A DNA stretch of 17,530 bases from Oscillospiraceae bacterium. GTDB lineage: Bacteria > Bacillota > Clostridia > Oscillospirales > Ruminococcaceae. The position numbers were made by a program, and so were the translations under genes. Each line of letters opens with the position of its first letter. The first letter of the stretch is position 1. The stretch lies in assembly GCA_015067125.1 (NCBI GenBank), contig SVNB01000027.1:1-17530 (forward strand), read 5' to 3'. Shown here in pieces: positions 12,075-17,530 of this stretch. The notes under the pieces are model-generated. The model saw only the letters and a list, made by a program, of their open reading frames with translations. It was not told the DNA's origin and searched no databases.

Positions 12075-12530
12075 TTACAATGCTTTTTCAAGAATTTTTA
12101 CAAATTCTTCAAGTCCGGTTTTATCCTTTTCGGAAAATCTTCCTGTAATCGGGCTGTCAATATCCAGAACACCCCAGATTTTTCCGTTTTTGTGAATGGG
12201 AACAACAATTTCCGAATTGGAAGCGCAGTCGCAGGCTATGTGCCCGGGAAACTGATGCACGTCATAAACAAGCTGGGTTTTGTCTTCAAAAACCGCTGTT
12301 CCGCAAACTCCGCGGCCGATTTCTATTACAATGCAGGCTGTTTTGCCCTGAAAAGGCCCAAGAACCAGCTTTCCGTCGGTCATTTTATAAAACCCTGCCC
12401 AGTTAAGATTAGGCATATATTCCCACAAAAGGGCACAAGCGTTTGCAAGATTGGCGGTTTCATATGGAATATCCTCTGTTATAGCCGCAAGGCTTTGGCA
12501 AAGAGAAGAATAATCTGTATCGGTAATCAT
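12075..12530 (-). CDS. msrC: Free methionine-R-sulfoxide reductase (GAF-domain fRMsr)
   Basis: A 151-residue single GAF domain of the fRMsr (MsrC/YtsP) family, which reduces free methionine-R-sulfoxide to methionine with thioredoxin. All three redox cysteines appear in their expected contexts: C66 in GKTACI, C76 in GRGVCGTA and C100 in PGHIACD, followed by the family string SNSEIVVPI and GVLDIDSP. An extra C102 next to the resolving region is not usual in the enzymes I know. Length matches the family. Starts at ATG 12530, sharing one base with the upstream stop (TAATG) and using AAGGGGG at 12538-12544 inside that gene. It likely protects the cytosol against oxidised methionine in an oxygen-sensitive cell. 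Confidence 0.92.
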   Translation of the reverse strand: MITDTDYSSLCQSLAAITEDIPYETANLANACALLWEYMPNLNWAGFYKMTDGKLVLGPFQGKTACIVIEIGRGVCGTAVFEDKTQLVYDVHQFPGHIACDCASNSEIVVPIHKNGKIWGVLDIDSPITGRFSEKDKTGLEEFVKILEKAL

Positions 12531-12973
12531 TATTCTGCCCCCTTATGCTTTTTAACGGTTTCCGCAAGGTGACCAAAGGCAAAAATAAGGGCAAACACCA
12601 CAAGAAACCAGTGACGCAAAAGCACGCCGCAAAGCAGAAAAACAGCAATGTTTATTATTGCAAGGGCAATGGCTTTTGCAAAGCTTTCTTTTTTAAAATA
12701 AAGCACCCAAAGGGCAATATATACCGCAAGAAGAATTCCGTTGCCGGCAAAATAGATTATCATTTCTTCCGCAGAAGCAAAGCCGAATTCCCAAACGCCA
12801 AGGGGAAGAATCATAAGCATCATAGAAGCATATCTGCCGAACTGTTCCGTTATGGAAGCGGCGGAGTTTTTCTTGCCTTCCGGCTTTTGGCGGTGTATGG
12901 AATACAGCAGTTCCGGGGTGATAAGTATCCAGATTATTGCCGCCTGGATAAAATTAATAAGATTAAGTACCAT
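12530..12973 (-). CDS. Membrane protein in operon with fRMsr, function unknown
   Basis: A 147-residue protein from ATG 12973, six bases after GAGG (12980-12983). The longer frame running to 13141 reads through the preceding gene's terminator and was not used. Four hydrophobic segments are apparent (about 3-22, 48-62, 70-92, 98-132, the last probably two helices), with a basic loop RQKPEGKK near 29-36 and a basic tail. I do not recognise the family. It is coupled to the sulfoxide reductase gene by TAATG, so the two are expressed together; the membrane partner could take part in thiol or oxidant handling, but nothing in its sequence (a single Cys inside a helix) supports that directly. Confidence 0.75.
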   Translation of the reverse strand: MVLNLINFIQAAIIWILITPELLYSIHRQKPEGKKNSAASITEQFGRYASMMLMILPLGVWEFGFASAEEMIIYFAGNGILLAVYIALWVLYFKKESFAKAIALAIINIAVFLLCGVLLRHWFLVVFALIFAFGHLAETVKKHKGAE

Positions 12974-13000
12974 TTTAAACCTCGCTGGGGATTTTTTTAT

Positions 13001-13006
13001 ATTATA
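13001..13006 (-). promoter_or_regulatory. Candidate -10 box of the membrane protein/fRMsr operon
   Basis: TATAAT on the minus strand (13006-13001) preceded directly by TG; the -35 region falls in the terminator T-tract of the upstream gene and has no good hexamer. Leader of about 22 bases. Confidence 0.4.
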
Positions 13007-13018
13007 CATCAATCCTCT

Positions 13019-13047
13019 AAAAAAGAAAAGCGCCCATGGGGCGCTTT
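13019..13047 (-). terminator. Terminator of the MBL-fold hydrolase operon
   Basis: AAAGCGCCC (13027-13035) pairs with GGGCGCTTT (13039-13047), loop of three bases; T-rich run on the minus strand at 13026-13019. Confidence 0.88.
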
Positions 13048-13049
13048 GG

Positions 13050-13802
13050 TTATAATAATGAATCAAAAAGTTCTTTTTTGGAAAAAACTTCCCGGTGTCC
13101 GCTGGCACAAAGGTCAAAATCATATTTTTCAAGAAAAGCAATATAGTCTTTTACAAGTTTTTCATCATAGGGAATGGCCGCAACGTTTTCCAAAAAATCT
13201 TCTTCGTGCTCAATATCAAAATGCCAGGGTTTTCCGTAAAGGTCCTTGCAGTTGCTGTCGCCAAGGAACATAAACTTATCTTCCGGAACAAAGCAGACTA
13301 TGGAATCTTCTGAATGCGGACCCTTGGAATGGGCGAATTTGCAGGTAACACCGCCAAGGTCTATGGCCAGCGTGTCATCAAAAACAATATCTGCGCCGAT
13401 AACTTTTATTTTCGAACGGTCGGGATATTCGCGCTTTATCATTTCCGTACAAAAAACGATATCTTCTTTGGTTTCTGTTCTTTTTTGCATAGAAGCATCG
13501 TCCCACTGCCAAGCGGAAACTTCAAGAAGCTTTTCGTTGGTTTTTCTTCCGGCAATTTTTAAACAATCCCAGACGCAAAGACCAAAGCTGTGGTCCCAGT
13601 GCCAGTGAGAAACCGCAACAAAATCCGGAAGGGGAAGATTCTGTTTTGCAAGCTCGTTTTTAATAAGCTTTGCATTGGCAGAGGAATTTCCCGCTTCGAA
13701 AAGCAGGGAATATTTGCTTCCGGCGATAAAGCCGATATTGGGTCTGTCCGTATAGGGTTCCGCAGGGCGGATATATATGTGTTCTGTTATTTTGCTGAAC
13801 AT
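13050..13802 (-). CDS. MBL-fold metallo-hydrolase
   Basis: A 250-residue metallo-beta-lactamase-fold protein. The metal-binding signature HWHWDH is at 66-71 (H66, H68, D70, H71), with further ligands H163 in KGPHSED, D182 in FLGDS and H236 in ASGHRE, so both metal sites look complete. The N-terminal PNIGFIAGSKYSLLFEAG block is the usual MBL opening. Substrate is unknown; nothing identifies it as a beta-lactamase, glyoxalase II or flavodiiron protein (no flavodoxin domain). ATG 13802 follows AAGGGAG (13808-13814), which overlaps the stop of the upstream small gene. Third gene of a three-gene operon starting at 14485, followed by a terminator. Confidence 0.9.
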   Translation of the reverse strand: MFSKITEHIYIRPAEPYTDRPNIGFIAGSKYSLLFEAGNSSANAKLIKNELAKQNLPLPDFVAVSHWHWDHSFGLCVWDCLKIAGRKTNEKLLEVSAWQWDDASMQKRTETKEDIVFCTEMIKREYPDRSKIKVIGADIVFDDTLAIDLGGVTCKFAHSKGPHSEDSIVCFVPEDKFMFLGDSNCKDLYGKPWHFDIEHEEDFLENVAAIPYDEKLVKDYIAFLEKYDFDLCASGHREVFSKKELFDSLL

Positions 13803-13812
13803 AGTTTCTCCC

Positions 13813-14058
13813 TTATCTTTTTTCGTTGATATATCTTATGGCAGAATCATAATCGCTGCGCTTTACGTAAAATTTGTATTCATAGTTGCAGCTCTGGTCG
13901 ATTCCGAAAGAACCGGTGCGGCCTCTGCTCCAAAAATCGCGTCCCGCTACCTTTACGTAATATTCGATATTTTTATCTTTAAGGATATTTTTTATCCGCA
14001 CCATTTCGTTCATGTTGAAGGTGATGAAAACTTCTTTTCGGTTAAAAATCGTTATCAT
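13813..14058 (-). CDS. Small DUF2007-like protein
   Basis: Eighty-one residues from ATG 14058, seven bases after GAGG (14066-14069); longer frames upstream run inside the preceding membrane gene. The pattern of an N-terminal strand (EVFITFN), a helix (MNEMVRIKNILKDKNI), a strand (EYYVKV), then YKFYVKRSDYDSAIRYI, resembles the DUF2007 ferredoxin-like fold of putative signal-transducing proteins, with the typical V-K-x-x-D-Y-x-x-A ending. The middle part, rich in R, G and S (DFWSRGRTGSFGI), is not typical. Placed between a membrane protein and an MBL hydrolase in one operon (gaps 4 and 10 bases). Function unknown. Confidence 0.72.
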   Translation of the reverse strand: MITIFNRKEVFITFNMNEMVRIKNILKDKNIEYYVKVAGRDFWSRGRTGSFGIDQSCNYEYKFYVKRSDYDSAIRYINEKR

Positions 14059-14062
14059 TTTA

Positions 14063-14485
14063 TTACCTCGGTATGTTTTGGGGTTCGGCAGACTTTTTTG
14101 TAAAAAGAAGAACAAGAAGTCCGGCGGCAAGAGAAAGCGTTATAAGAGCTCCGACAAGGGTCAGAGTTTTGATTCCGAACAAAACAAATGGAATTACGGA
14201 AAACAGAACCCCGACGCAAAGAAATCCTTTGGAACGGTTTAAAAGAGTATAATTTTCGTTTTTGCAGTAAACAGCAAGCATTACGAAAACCGCAAGGGTT
14301 ACTAAAGCTGTGAGAAACGGAGCGAAATTTCCGTAGCCGAAAGGAAAAAGACTGAAATAAGGGTGATATTCGATTATAGGAGGTTCCCCCGGAGGAACTG
14401 CAAACTGCATCATAACGCCCTTGGGCAAAAGCTCAAGAACAAGGGCAACCGCAGGGAAAATGAGAATCAAAAGACGTTTTTTCAT
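14063..14485 (-). CDS. Four-helix membrane protein, first gene of the MBL operon
   Basis: A 140-residue protein from ATG 14485, seven bases after AAGGAGG (14493-14499). An N-terminal hydrophobic helix (4-22) could be a signal anchor. A proline-rich outer loop (AVPPGEPPIIEYHPYF, 29-44) with short aromatic stretch follows, then three membrane helices (about 55-73, 85-103, 108-128) and a basic tail. No recognised family. It heads an operon with the DUF2007-like protein and the MBL hydrolase, under a near-consensus promoter. Confidence 0.75.
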   Translation of the reverse strand: MKKRLLILIFPAVALVLELLPKGVMMQFAVPPGEPPIIEYHPYFSLFPFGYGNFAPFLTALVTLAVFVMLAVYCKNENYTLLNRSKGFLCVGVLFSVIPFVLFGIKTLTLVGALITLSLAAGLLVLLFTKKSAEPQNIPR

Positions 14486-14506
14486 AAAAAAGCCTCCTTT
14501 TTTATA

Positions 14507-14535
14507 ATTTTAAATCTCTTCACCTTATAAGTCAA
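14507..14535 (-). promoter_or_regulatory. Sigma-A promoter of the MBL operon
   Basis: Minus strand: TTGACT (14535-14530), 17-bp spacer, TAAAAT (14512-14507). Leader about 15 bases to the start codon. Confidence 0.8.
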
Positions 14536-14556
14536 CTTAATGCCGTAAAATGCAGC

Positions 14557-14582
14557 AAAAGCCCGCAAATTTGCGGGCTTTT
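14557..14582 (-). terminator. Terminator of lysS
   Basis: AAAAGCCCGCAAA (14557-14569) and TTTGCGGGCTTTT (14570-14582) form a perfect palindrome; the terminal AAA/TTT would open to form the loop. Ten bases past the stop at 14593. Confidence 0.9.
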
Positions 14583-14592
14583 GTTAAAAATA

Positions 14593-16113
14593 TCAGTCGA
14601 TGGGCTTCATCGTGGGGAAGAGCAGAACATCGCGAATGGATGCGCTGTCGGTAAGAAGCATTACAAGTCTGTCAACGCCGAAGCCAAGGCCGCCGGTAGG
14701 TGCCATACCGTATTCAAGAGCGGTGACATAGTCATAGTCAACCTGTGCCTTGCTGGTGGGGTCAAGAGCAAGTCTTTCAGCAACCTGGCGCTCGAAACGG
14801 CCTTTCTGGTCGATAGGATCGTTAAGTTCGCTGAATGCGTTGCCGAATTCGGTTGCGTTGATGAAGTATTCAAAACGTTCGGTAAATGCGGGATCTTCCG
14901 GTTTGCGTTTTGCAAGAGGGCTGATCTCTACCGGGTAATCGTAGATAAAGGTGGGCTGAATAAGGTTTTCTTCAACGAATGCATCGAAGAATTCAGCAAG
15001 AATAGCGCCTTTGGTGGGAACTTCGGGAAGTTCAACGTTGTGCTTTTTAGCAAGTTCAATGGCTTCTTCGTCGGAAGCAACTTCTGCGAAGTCAACGCCG
15101 GAATATTTTTTGACTGCTTCGATCATGGTAAGGCGTTCCCAGTGGCCAAGGTCGATCTCTTTGCCCTGATAGCTGATCTGAAGAGTTCCGCAAACGTTTA
15201 TGGCAACGGTTTTCATCATATCCTCAACAAGGTCCATCATACCGCGGAAATCGGTGAATGCCTGATAAAGTTCGATGGAAGTGAATTCCGGATTGTGTTT
15301 GGTATCCATACCTTCGTTACGGAAGATGCGTCCTACTTCATAAACTCTGTCAAGGCCGCCTACGATAAGGCGTTTGAGGTAAAGCTCGGTTTCGATGCGA
15401 AGAACCATATCCATATCAAGGGTGTTGTGATGAGTGAGGAAAGGTCTTGCGGAAGCACCGATTTCGAATGGAGTAAGGATAGGGGTTTCAACTTCAAGGA
15501 AGCCGCGGCCGTCAAGGAAGGAGCGAAGTTCGCGCATGATCTGGCTGCGTTTGATGAAGGTATCTTTTACTTCGGGGTTGATGATAAGATCAACGTATCT
15601 CTGTCTGTAACGGAGTTCCTGGTCTTTAAGGCCGTGGAATTTTTCCGGAAGGGGAAGAAGAGATTTGGAAAGAAGAACGATTTTTGTTGCTTTTACGGAA
15701 ATTTCGCCCATGTGGGTGCGGAAAACAATGCCTTCAACACCGATGATATCGCCGATATCCCATTTTTTAAAATCTGCGTAATCTTCTTCGCCAACCATAT
15801 CTTTGCGGATATAAAGCTGAATGCGGCCTTCTTTATCCTGAAGGTCCGCAAAAGAAGCTTTGCCCATTCCGCGTTTGCTCATAATGCGTCCCGCAAGAGA
15901 AACGGTCATGGTGCTTTCTTCGCCCTCGGCCGGGTCAACAAAATTTTCTTTTACGGTTTTGGAATAACCGGTTACGTTAAATTTGGTTATGGTAAAAGGG
16001 TCTTTGCCTGCTTCACGCAAAGCGGTAAGCTTATCGCGGCGAATCTGAAGAAGCTCCGAAAGCTGTTCCGCAGAAAGTTCCTGCTGTTCCTGTTCCTGAA
16101 TCTGTTCAGCCAT
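14593..16113 (-). CDS. lysS: Lysine--tRNA ligase, class II
   Basis: A 506-residue class II lysyl-tRNA synthetase. After a Gln/Glu-rich N-terminal extension (about 1-18) comes the OB-fold anticodon-binding domain (about 70-165: VSLAGRIMSKRGMGKASFADLQD). The catalytic core has motif 1 near 225 (FLEVETPIL), motif 2 (VYEVGRIFRNEGMD, then HNPEFTSIE) and motif 3 (GMAPTGGLGFGVDRLVMLLT, near 475). It charges tRNA-Lys in the cytosol. The line LRIETELYLKRL replaces the common LRIAPELYLKRL; the change is small and substrate residues elsewhere look normal. ATG 16113 follows AAGGAAG (16123-16129). Own promoter and terminator, so single-gene; no T-box leader is visible in the 70 or so bases upstream. Strong codon bias fits high expression. 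Confidence 0.97.
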   Translation of the reverse strand: MAEQIQEQEQQELSAEQLSELLQIRRDKLTALREAGKDPFTITKFNVTGYSKTVKENFVDPAEGEESTMTVSLAGRIMSKRGMGKASFADLQDKEGRIQLYIRKDMVGEEDYADFKKWDIGDIIGVEGIVFRTHMGEISVKATKIVLLSKSLLPLPEKFHGLKDQELRYRQRYVDLIINPEVKDTFIKRSQIMRELRSFLDGRGFLEVETPILTPFEIGASARPFLTHHNTLDMDMVLRIETELYLKRLIVGGLDRVYEVGRIFRNEGMDTKHNPEFTSIELYQAFTDFRGMMDLVEDMMKTVAINVCGTLQISYQGKEIDLGHWERLTMIEAVKKYSGVDFAEVASDEEAIELAKKHNVELPEVPTKGAILAEFFDAFVEENLIQPTFIYDYPVEISPLAKRKPEDPAFTERFEYFINATEFGNAFSELNDPIDQKGRFERQVAERLALDPTSKAQVDYDYVTALEYGMAPTGGLGFGVDRLVMLLTDSASIRDVLLFPTMKPID

Positions 16114-16163
16114 TTATTTTATCTTCCTTTCAATAAGGTTATATTTACATAAAAGTACATTAT

Positions 16164-16192
16164 ATTTTAACATATTAAAAAGAAAATGACAA
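16164..16192 (-). promoter_or_regulatory. Sigma-A promoter of lysS
   Basis: Minus strand: TTGTCA (16192-16187), 17-bp spacer, TAAAAT (16169-16164). Leader about 45 bases, too short for a T-box. Confidence 0.8.
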
Positions 16193-16205
16193 CATAAAAA
16201 CGAAT

Positions 16206-16232
16206 AAAAAAGCCCGTTTACAGGGCTTTTTT
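16206..16232 (-). terminator. Terminator of the lipoprotein gene
   Basis: AAAAAAGCCC (16206-16215) with GGGCTTTTTT (16223-16232), 7-base loop; it begins at the last base of the stop codon (16232-16234). Confidence 0.9.
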
Positions 16233-17314
16233 TAATTAAGACCGTTGATTGCTTCGATAAGGTCGTTTTCGGTAAGATTGTCGAATGCATTAAAGGGATA
16301 GGTGCTGCTGCCTACGGTTTTCCAAACGCCGCCGTCACAGATAAGATAAAGGCTGTTTTCTATTGGAACGTTATCGTAATCATAATAAAAACCGCCGAAA
16401 ACGGAATCTTTATAAATAGAAGGATTTTCGGCAAGGTCCATTTTCCATTTCATACTTACGCAAAGAGCAAGATTTTCAAGGGCAACGGTGGTGAAGTTTT
16501 TGAACTGATTTGTGTTTATGCCAAAATTGGTGTGATTTATGTTTGCTTTGACATCGATGATTTCGTAATCCAGCACGTTGCAGTCGAGTTTAAGGGCGGA
16601 TTCAAGGTTTTCTTTTGTTTGTTTGACCGCAGAAACGGCAAGTTCATCATCTGGTCTAAGGCTTGTGTGAAGAGGGAGAGCAACGGTGCCGAAAGAATAC
16701 AAGGTATCAAAAATATCTTTTTCGGTGTGGACCACATCGTTGTTCCAGGGCCAGGGGTCGCGATTGAATATCTTCCAGTCGTATCCTTTGATACTTTCAA
16801 ATTCATATTTATTTTCTGGGTCATAAATTACGAAAAAATGTCCTTCAAGGGGCTCGCTAAAATCCGTATCGGCAAAACTATCAACAGTGGCCCCATCTTT
16901 AATTTTGACATTCGTTCTGTGACGAGCTACAAGAAAATTGTTTTCTATATCTTCGCTTGTTATCGTATCGTCATAATAATAAAGATTCAGCCACCAGCTT
17001 GTGGTGTTCATGTCAATTTCGACATTTGTAACCTCAAAACTTTCGATATAATCGTATTGAGAATACATTTTATCGAGGTATGCTTTTACAAAATCAACAG
17101 CGCCTTTTGCAAAATCGCTTTCAGGGTCTATGGAACTGAATTTTACGACCCCTTCGCGAAATTCACAAAGACTTTTTGGCGGTAAGGCAATTAGCGGTTC
17201 ATTTTCAAAAACCGGTTCTTCCAAAGTCGGAAGTTCCGCGGGTTCTTGGGGTAAGGTTTCTCCACAGGAACAAAAGAACAAAAAAGCAAGAAAAATGGAT
17301 AAAAGTTTTTTCAT
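16232..17314 (-). CDS. Predicted lipoprotein, unknown function
   Basis: A 360-residue protein from ATG 17314, seven bases after AAGGAGG (17322-17328). The N-terminus MKKLLSIFLAFLFFCSC is a lipoprotein signal peptide; the lipidated residue is most likely C17 (S at -1), with C15 as a less likely choice. An acidic, proline-rich tether (18-45) leads to two similar-sized alpha/beta halves, about 60-180 and 200-350. Both contain a helix followed by a strand pair with an N-x-T-N or N-T-T-x-W element (EVTNVEIDMNTTSWW and EIIDVKANINHTNFG), hinting at an internal duplication. The C-terminal half ends with SLYLICDGGVWKTVG, typical of secreted clostridial proteins of unknown role. Predicted to sit on the outer face of the membrane. 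Confidence 0.82.
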   Translation of the reverse strand: MKKLLSIFLAFLFFCSCGETLPQEPAELPTLEEPVFENEPLIALPPKSLCEFREGVVKFSSIDPESDFAKGAVDFVKAYLDKMYSQYDYIESFEVTNVEIDMNTTSWWLNLYYYDDTITSEDIENNFLVARHRTNVKIKDGATVDSFADTDFSEPLEGHFFVIYDPENKYEFESIKGYDWKIFNRDPWPWNNDVVHTEKDIFDTLYSFGTVALPLHTSLRPDDELAVSAVKQTKENLESALKLDCNVLDYEIIDVKANINHTNFGINTNQFKNFTTVALENLALCVSMKWKMDLAENPSIYKDSVFGGFYYDYDNVPIENSLYLICDGGVWKTVGSSTYPFNAFDNLTENDLIEAINGLN

Positions 17315-17333
17315 AAAAAAGCCTCCTTTCAAA

Positions 17334-17364
17334 AATATAGTGTATTGAAAGGAAAGAAATGCAA
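17334..17364 (-). promoter_or_regulatory. Possible promoter of the lipoprotein gene
   Basis: Minus strand: TTGCAT (17364-17359), 19-bp spacer, TATATT (17339-17334). The spacer is long; the leader would be under 20 bases. Confidence 0.4.
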
Positions 17365-17365
17365 C

Positions 17366-17393
17366 AAAAAAAGCCGTTAAAAACGGCTTTTTT
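17366..17393 (-). terminator. Terminator of the phosphotransacylase gene
   Basis: A-run then AAGCCGTT (17371-17378), 3-base loop, AACGGCTT (17382-17389) and T-run to 17393. Stop codon of the gene is at 17406-17408. Confidence 0.88.
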
Positions 17394-17405
17394 GGAATAT
17401 TTTTA

Positions 17406-17530
17406 TCAGATATTTACAATTTCGCCTTCCTGGCCGCAGATGCCGGCGGCGTTTGCTTCGTCGGTATCTATGTGCATGGCAAGGGCAGAGGTGGGAGTTA
17501 CGCGAACAAGAACGTCGGAAAAGATGGTTG
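17406..17530 (-). CDS. pduL: C-terminal end of a PduL-like phosphate acyltransferase (partial)
   Basis: Only the last 40 residues are inside the window, ending in TGA at 17408-17406. They read TIFSDVLVRVTPTSALAMHI followed by DTDEANAAGICGQEGEIVNI. The block V-R-V-x-P then MHIDTDEANAA is the conserved C-terminal signature of PduL-type phosphotransacylases, where the histidine is a zinc-associated residue. These enzymes convert acyl-CoA and phosphate to acyl-phosphate and, in many clostridia without Pta, make acetyl-phosphate for ATP formation by acetate kinase. The start and any N-terminal microcompartment-targeting peptide lie beyond the right edge, so metabolic versus microcompartment role cannot be decided. 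Confidence 0.68.
   Translation of the reverse strand, partial: TIFSDVLVRVTPTSALAMHIDTDEANAAGICGQEGEIVNI

Noticed and set aside
12974..13141. Longer N-terminus for the membrane protein ahead of fRMsr
   Set aside because: The extension would translate through the MBL operon's terminator hairpin and lacks a ribosome site; ATG 12973 has one.
12545..13273. A 242-codon plus-strand frame across two genes
   Set aside because: It crosses a terminator hairpin and two minus-strand genes with good ribosome sites, and its composition is extremely basic and low in complexity.
14581..16152. A 523-codon open frame on the plus strand
   Set aside because: It is fully antisense to lysS, which has all class II motifs, a promoter and a terminator. 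Long antisense frames arise here from strong codon bias.
16114..16205. T-box or other riboswitch upstream of lysS
   Set aside because: A near-consensus promoter at 16164-16192 leaves a leader of about 45 bases, with no room for a T-box or terminator/antiterminator pair.
16532..17185. A 217-codon plus-strand frame
   Set aside because: Antisense to the lipoprotein gene, which has a signal peptide, ribosome site and terminator.

Overview
The window looks like a chromosomal segment from a moderately AT-rich Gram-positive anaerobe of the class Clostridia. The basis is the near-universal AAGGAGG ribosome sites, TTG/GTG starts, many TGn-TATAAT extended -10 promoters, short hairpin-plus-T-run terminators between almost every pair of genes, a collagen-like surface protein, an Fe-S flavoprotein redox operon, and clostridial families (RNHCP zinc protein, LytTR/DUF3021 pair, XRE-zinc ribbon regulator, PduL-type phosphotransacylase). 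The genus cannot be fixed from the sequence. No tRNA, rRNA, CRISPR array, insertion sequence or phage gene was seen, and no stretch over 300 bases lacks a gene.

Layout. 1-457 (-): N-terminal part of a collagen-like Gly-X-Y protein with a 108-bp tandem repeat. 614-1039 (+): RNHCP zinc protein. 1157-5438 (+): a three-gene operon for a NuoE-like, a NuoF-like and a NuoG/GltD-fusion subunit. It has no hydrogenase or formate dehydrogenase subunit and best matches the Stn family of ferredoxin-dependent, electron-bifurcating NADH/NADPH transhydrogenases. 5482-6036 (-): His-rich membrane protein. 6267-8356 (+): ABC-F ATPase translationally coupled to a 60-residue membrane protein. 8417-8623 (-) and 8758-9309 (+): divergent membrane proteins whose promoters flank a palindrome symmetrically. 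9350-9523 (-) and 9693-10223 (+): a tiny winged-helix protein divergent from a stand-alone HExxH metallopeptidase.

From 10258 to the end every gene is on the minus strand: XRE-zinc ribbon regulator; LytTR regulator with DUF3021-type membrane partner; membrane protein plus free methionine-R-sulfoxide reductase; a three-gene set (membrane protein, small DUF2007-like protein, MBL-fold hydrolase); lysyl-tRNA synthetase; a lipoprotein; and the C-terminal end of a PduL-like phosphotransacylase.

The strongest metabolic story is the Stn-like operon, which would balance ferredoxin, NADH and NADPH pools. The phosphotransacylase end fits acyl-phosphate/ATP metabolism in a fermenter or acetogen. The regulatory story is one of several small one-component systems, each with a visible candidate operator beside its own promoter. 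Many starts were moved from the longest reading frame to the codon with a properly spaced ribosome site. One of these, for the NuoE-like subunit, appears to be a CTG.
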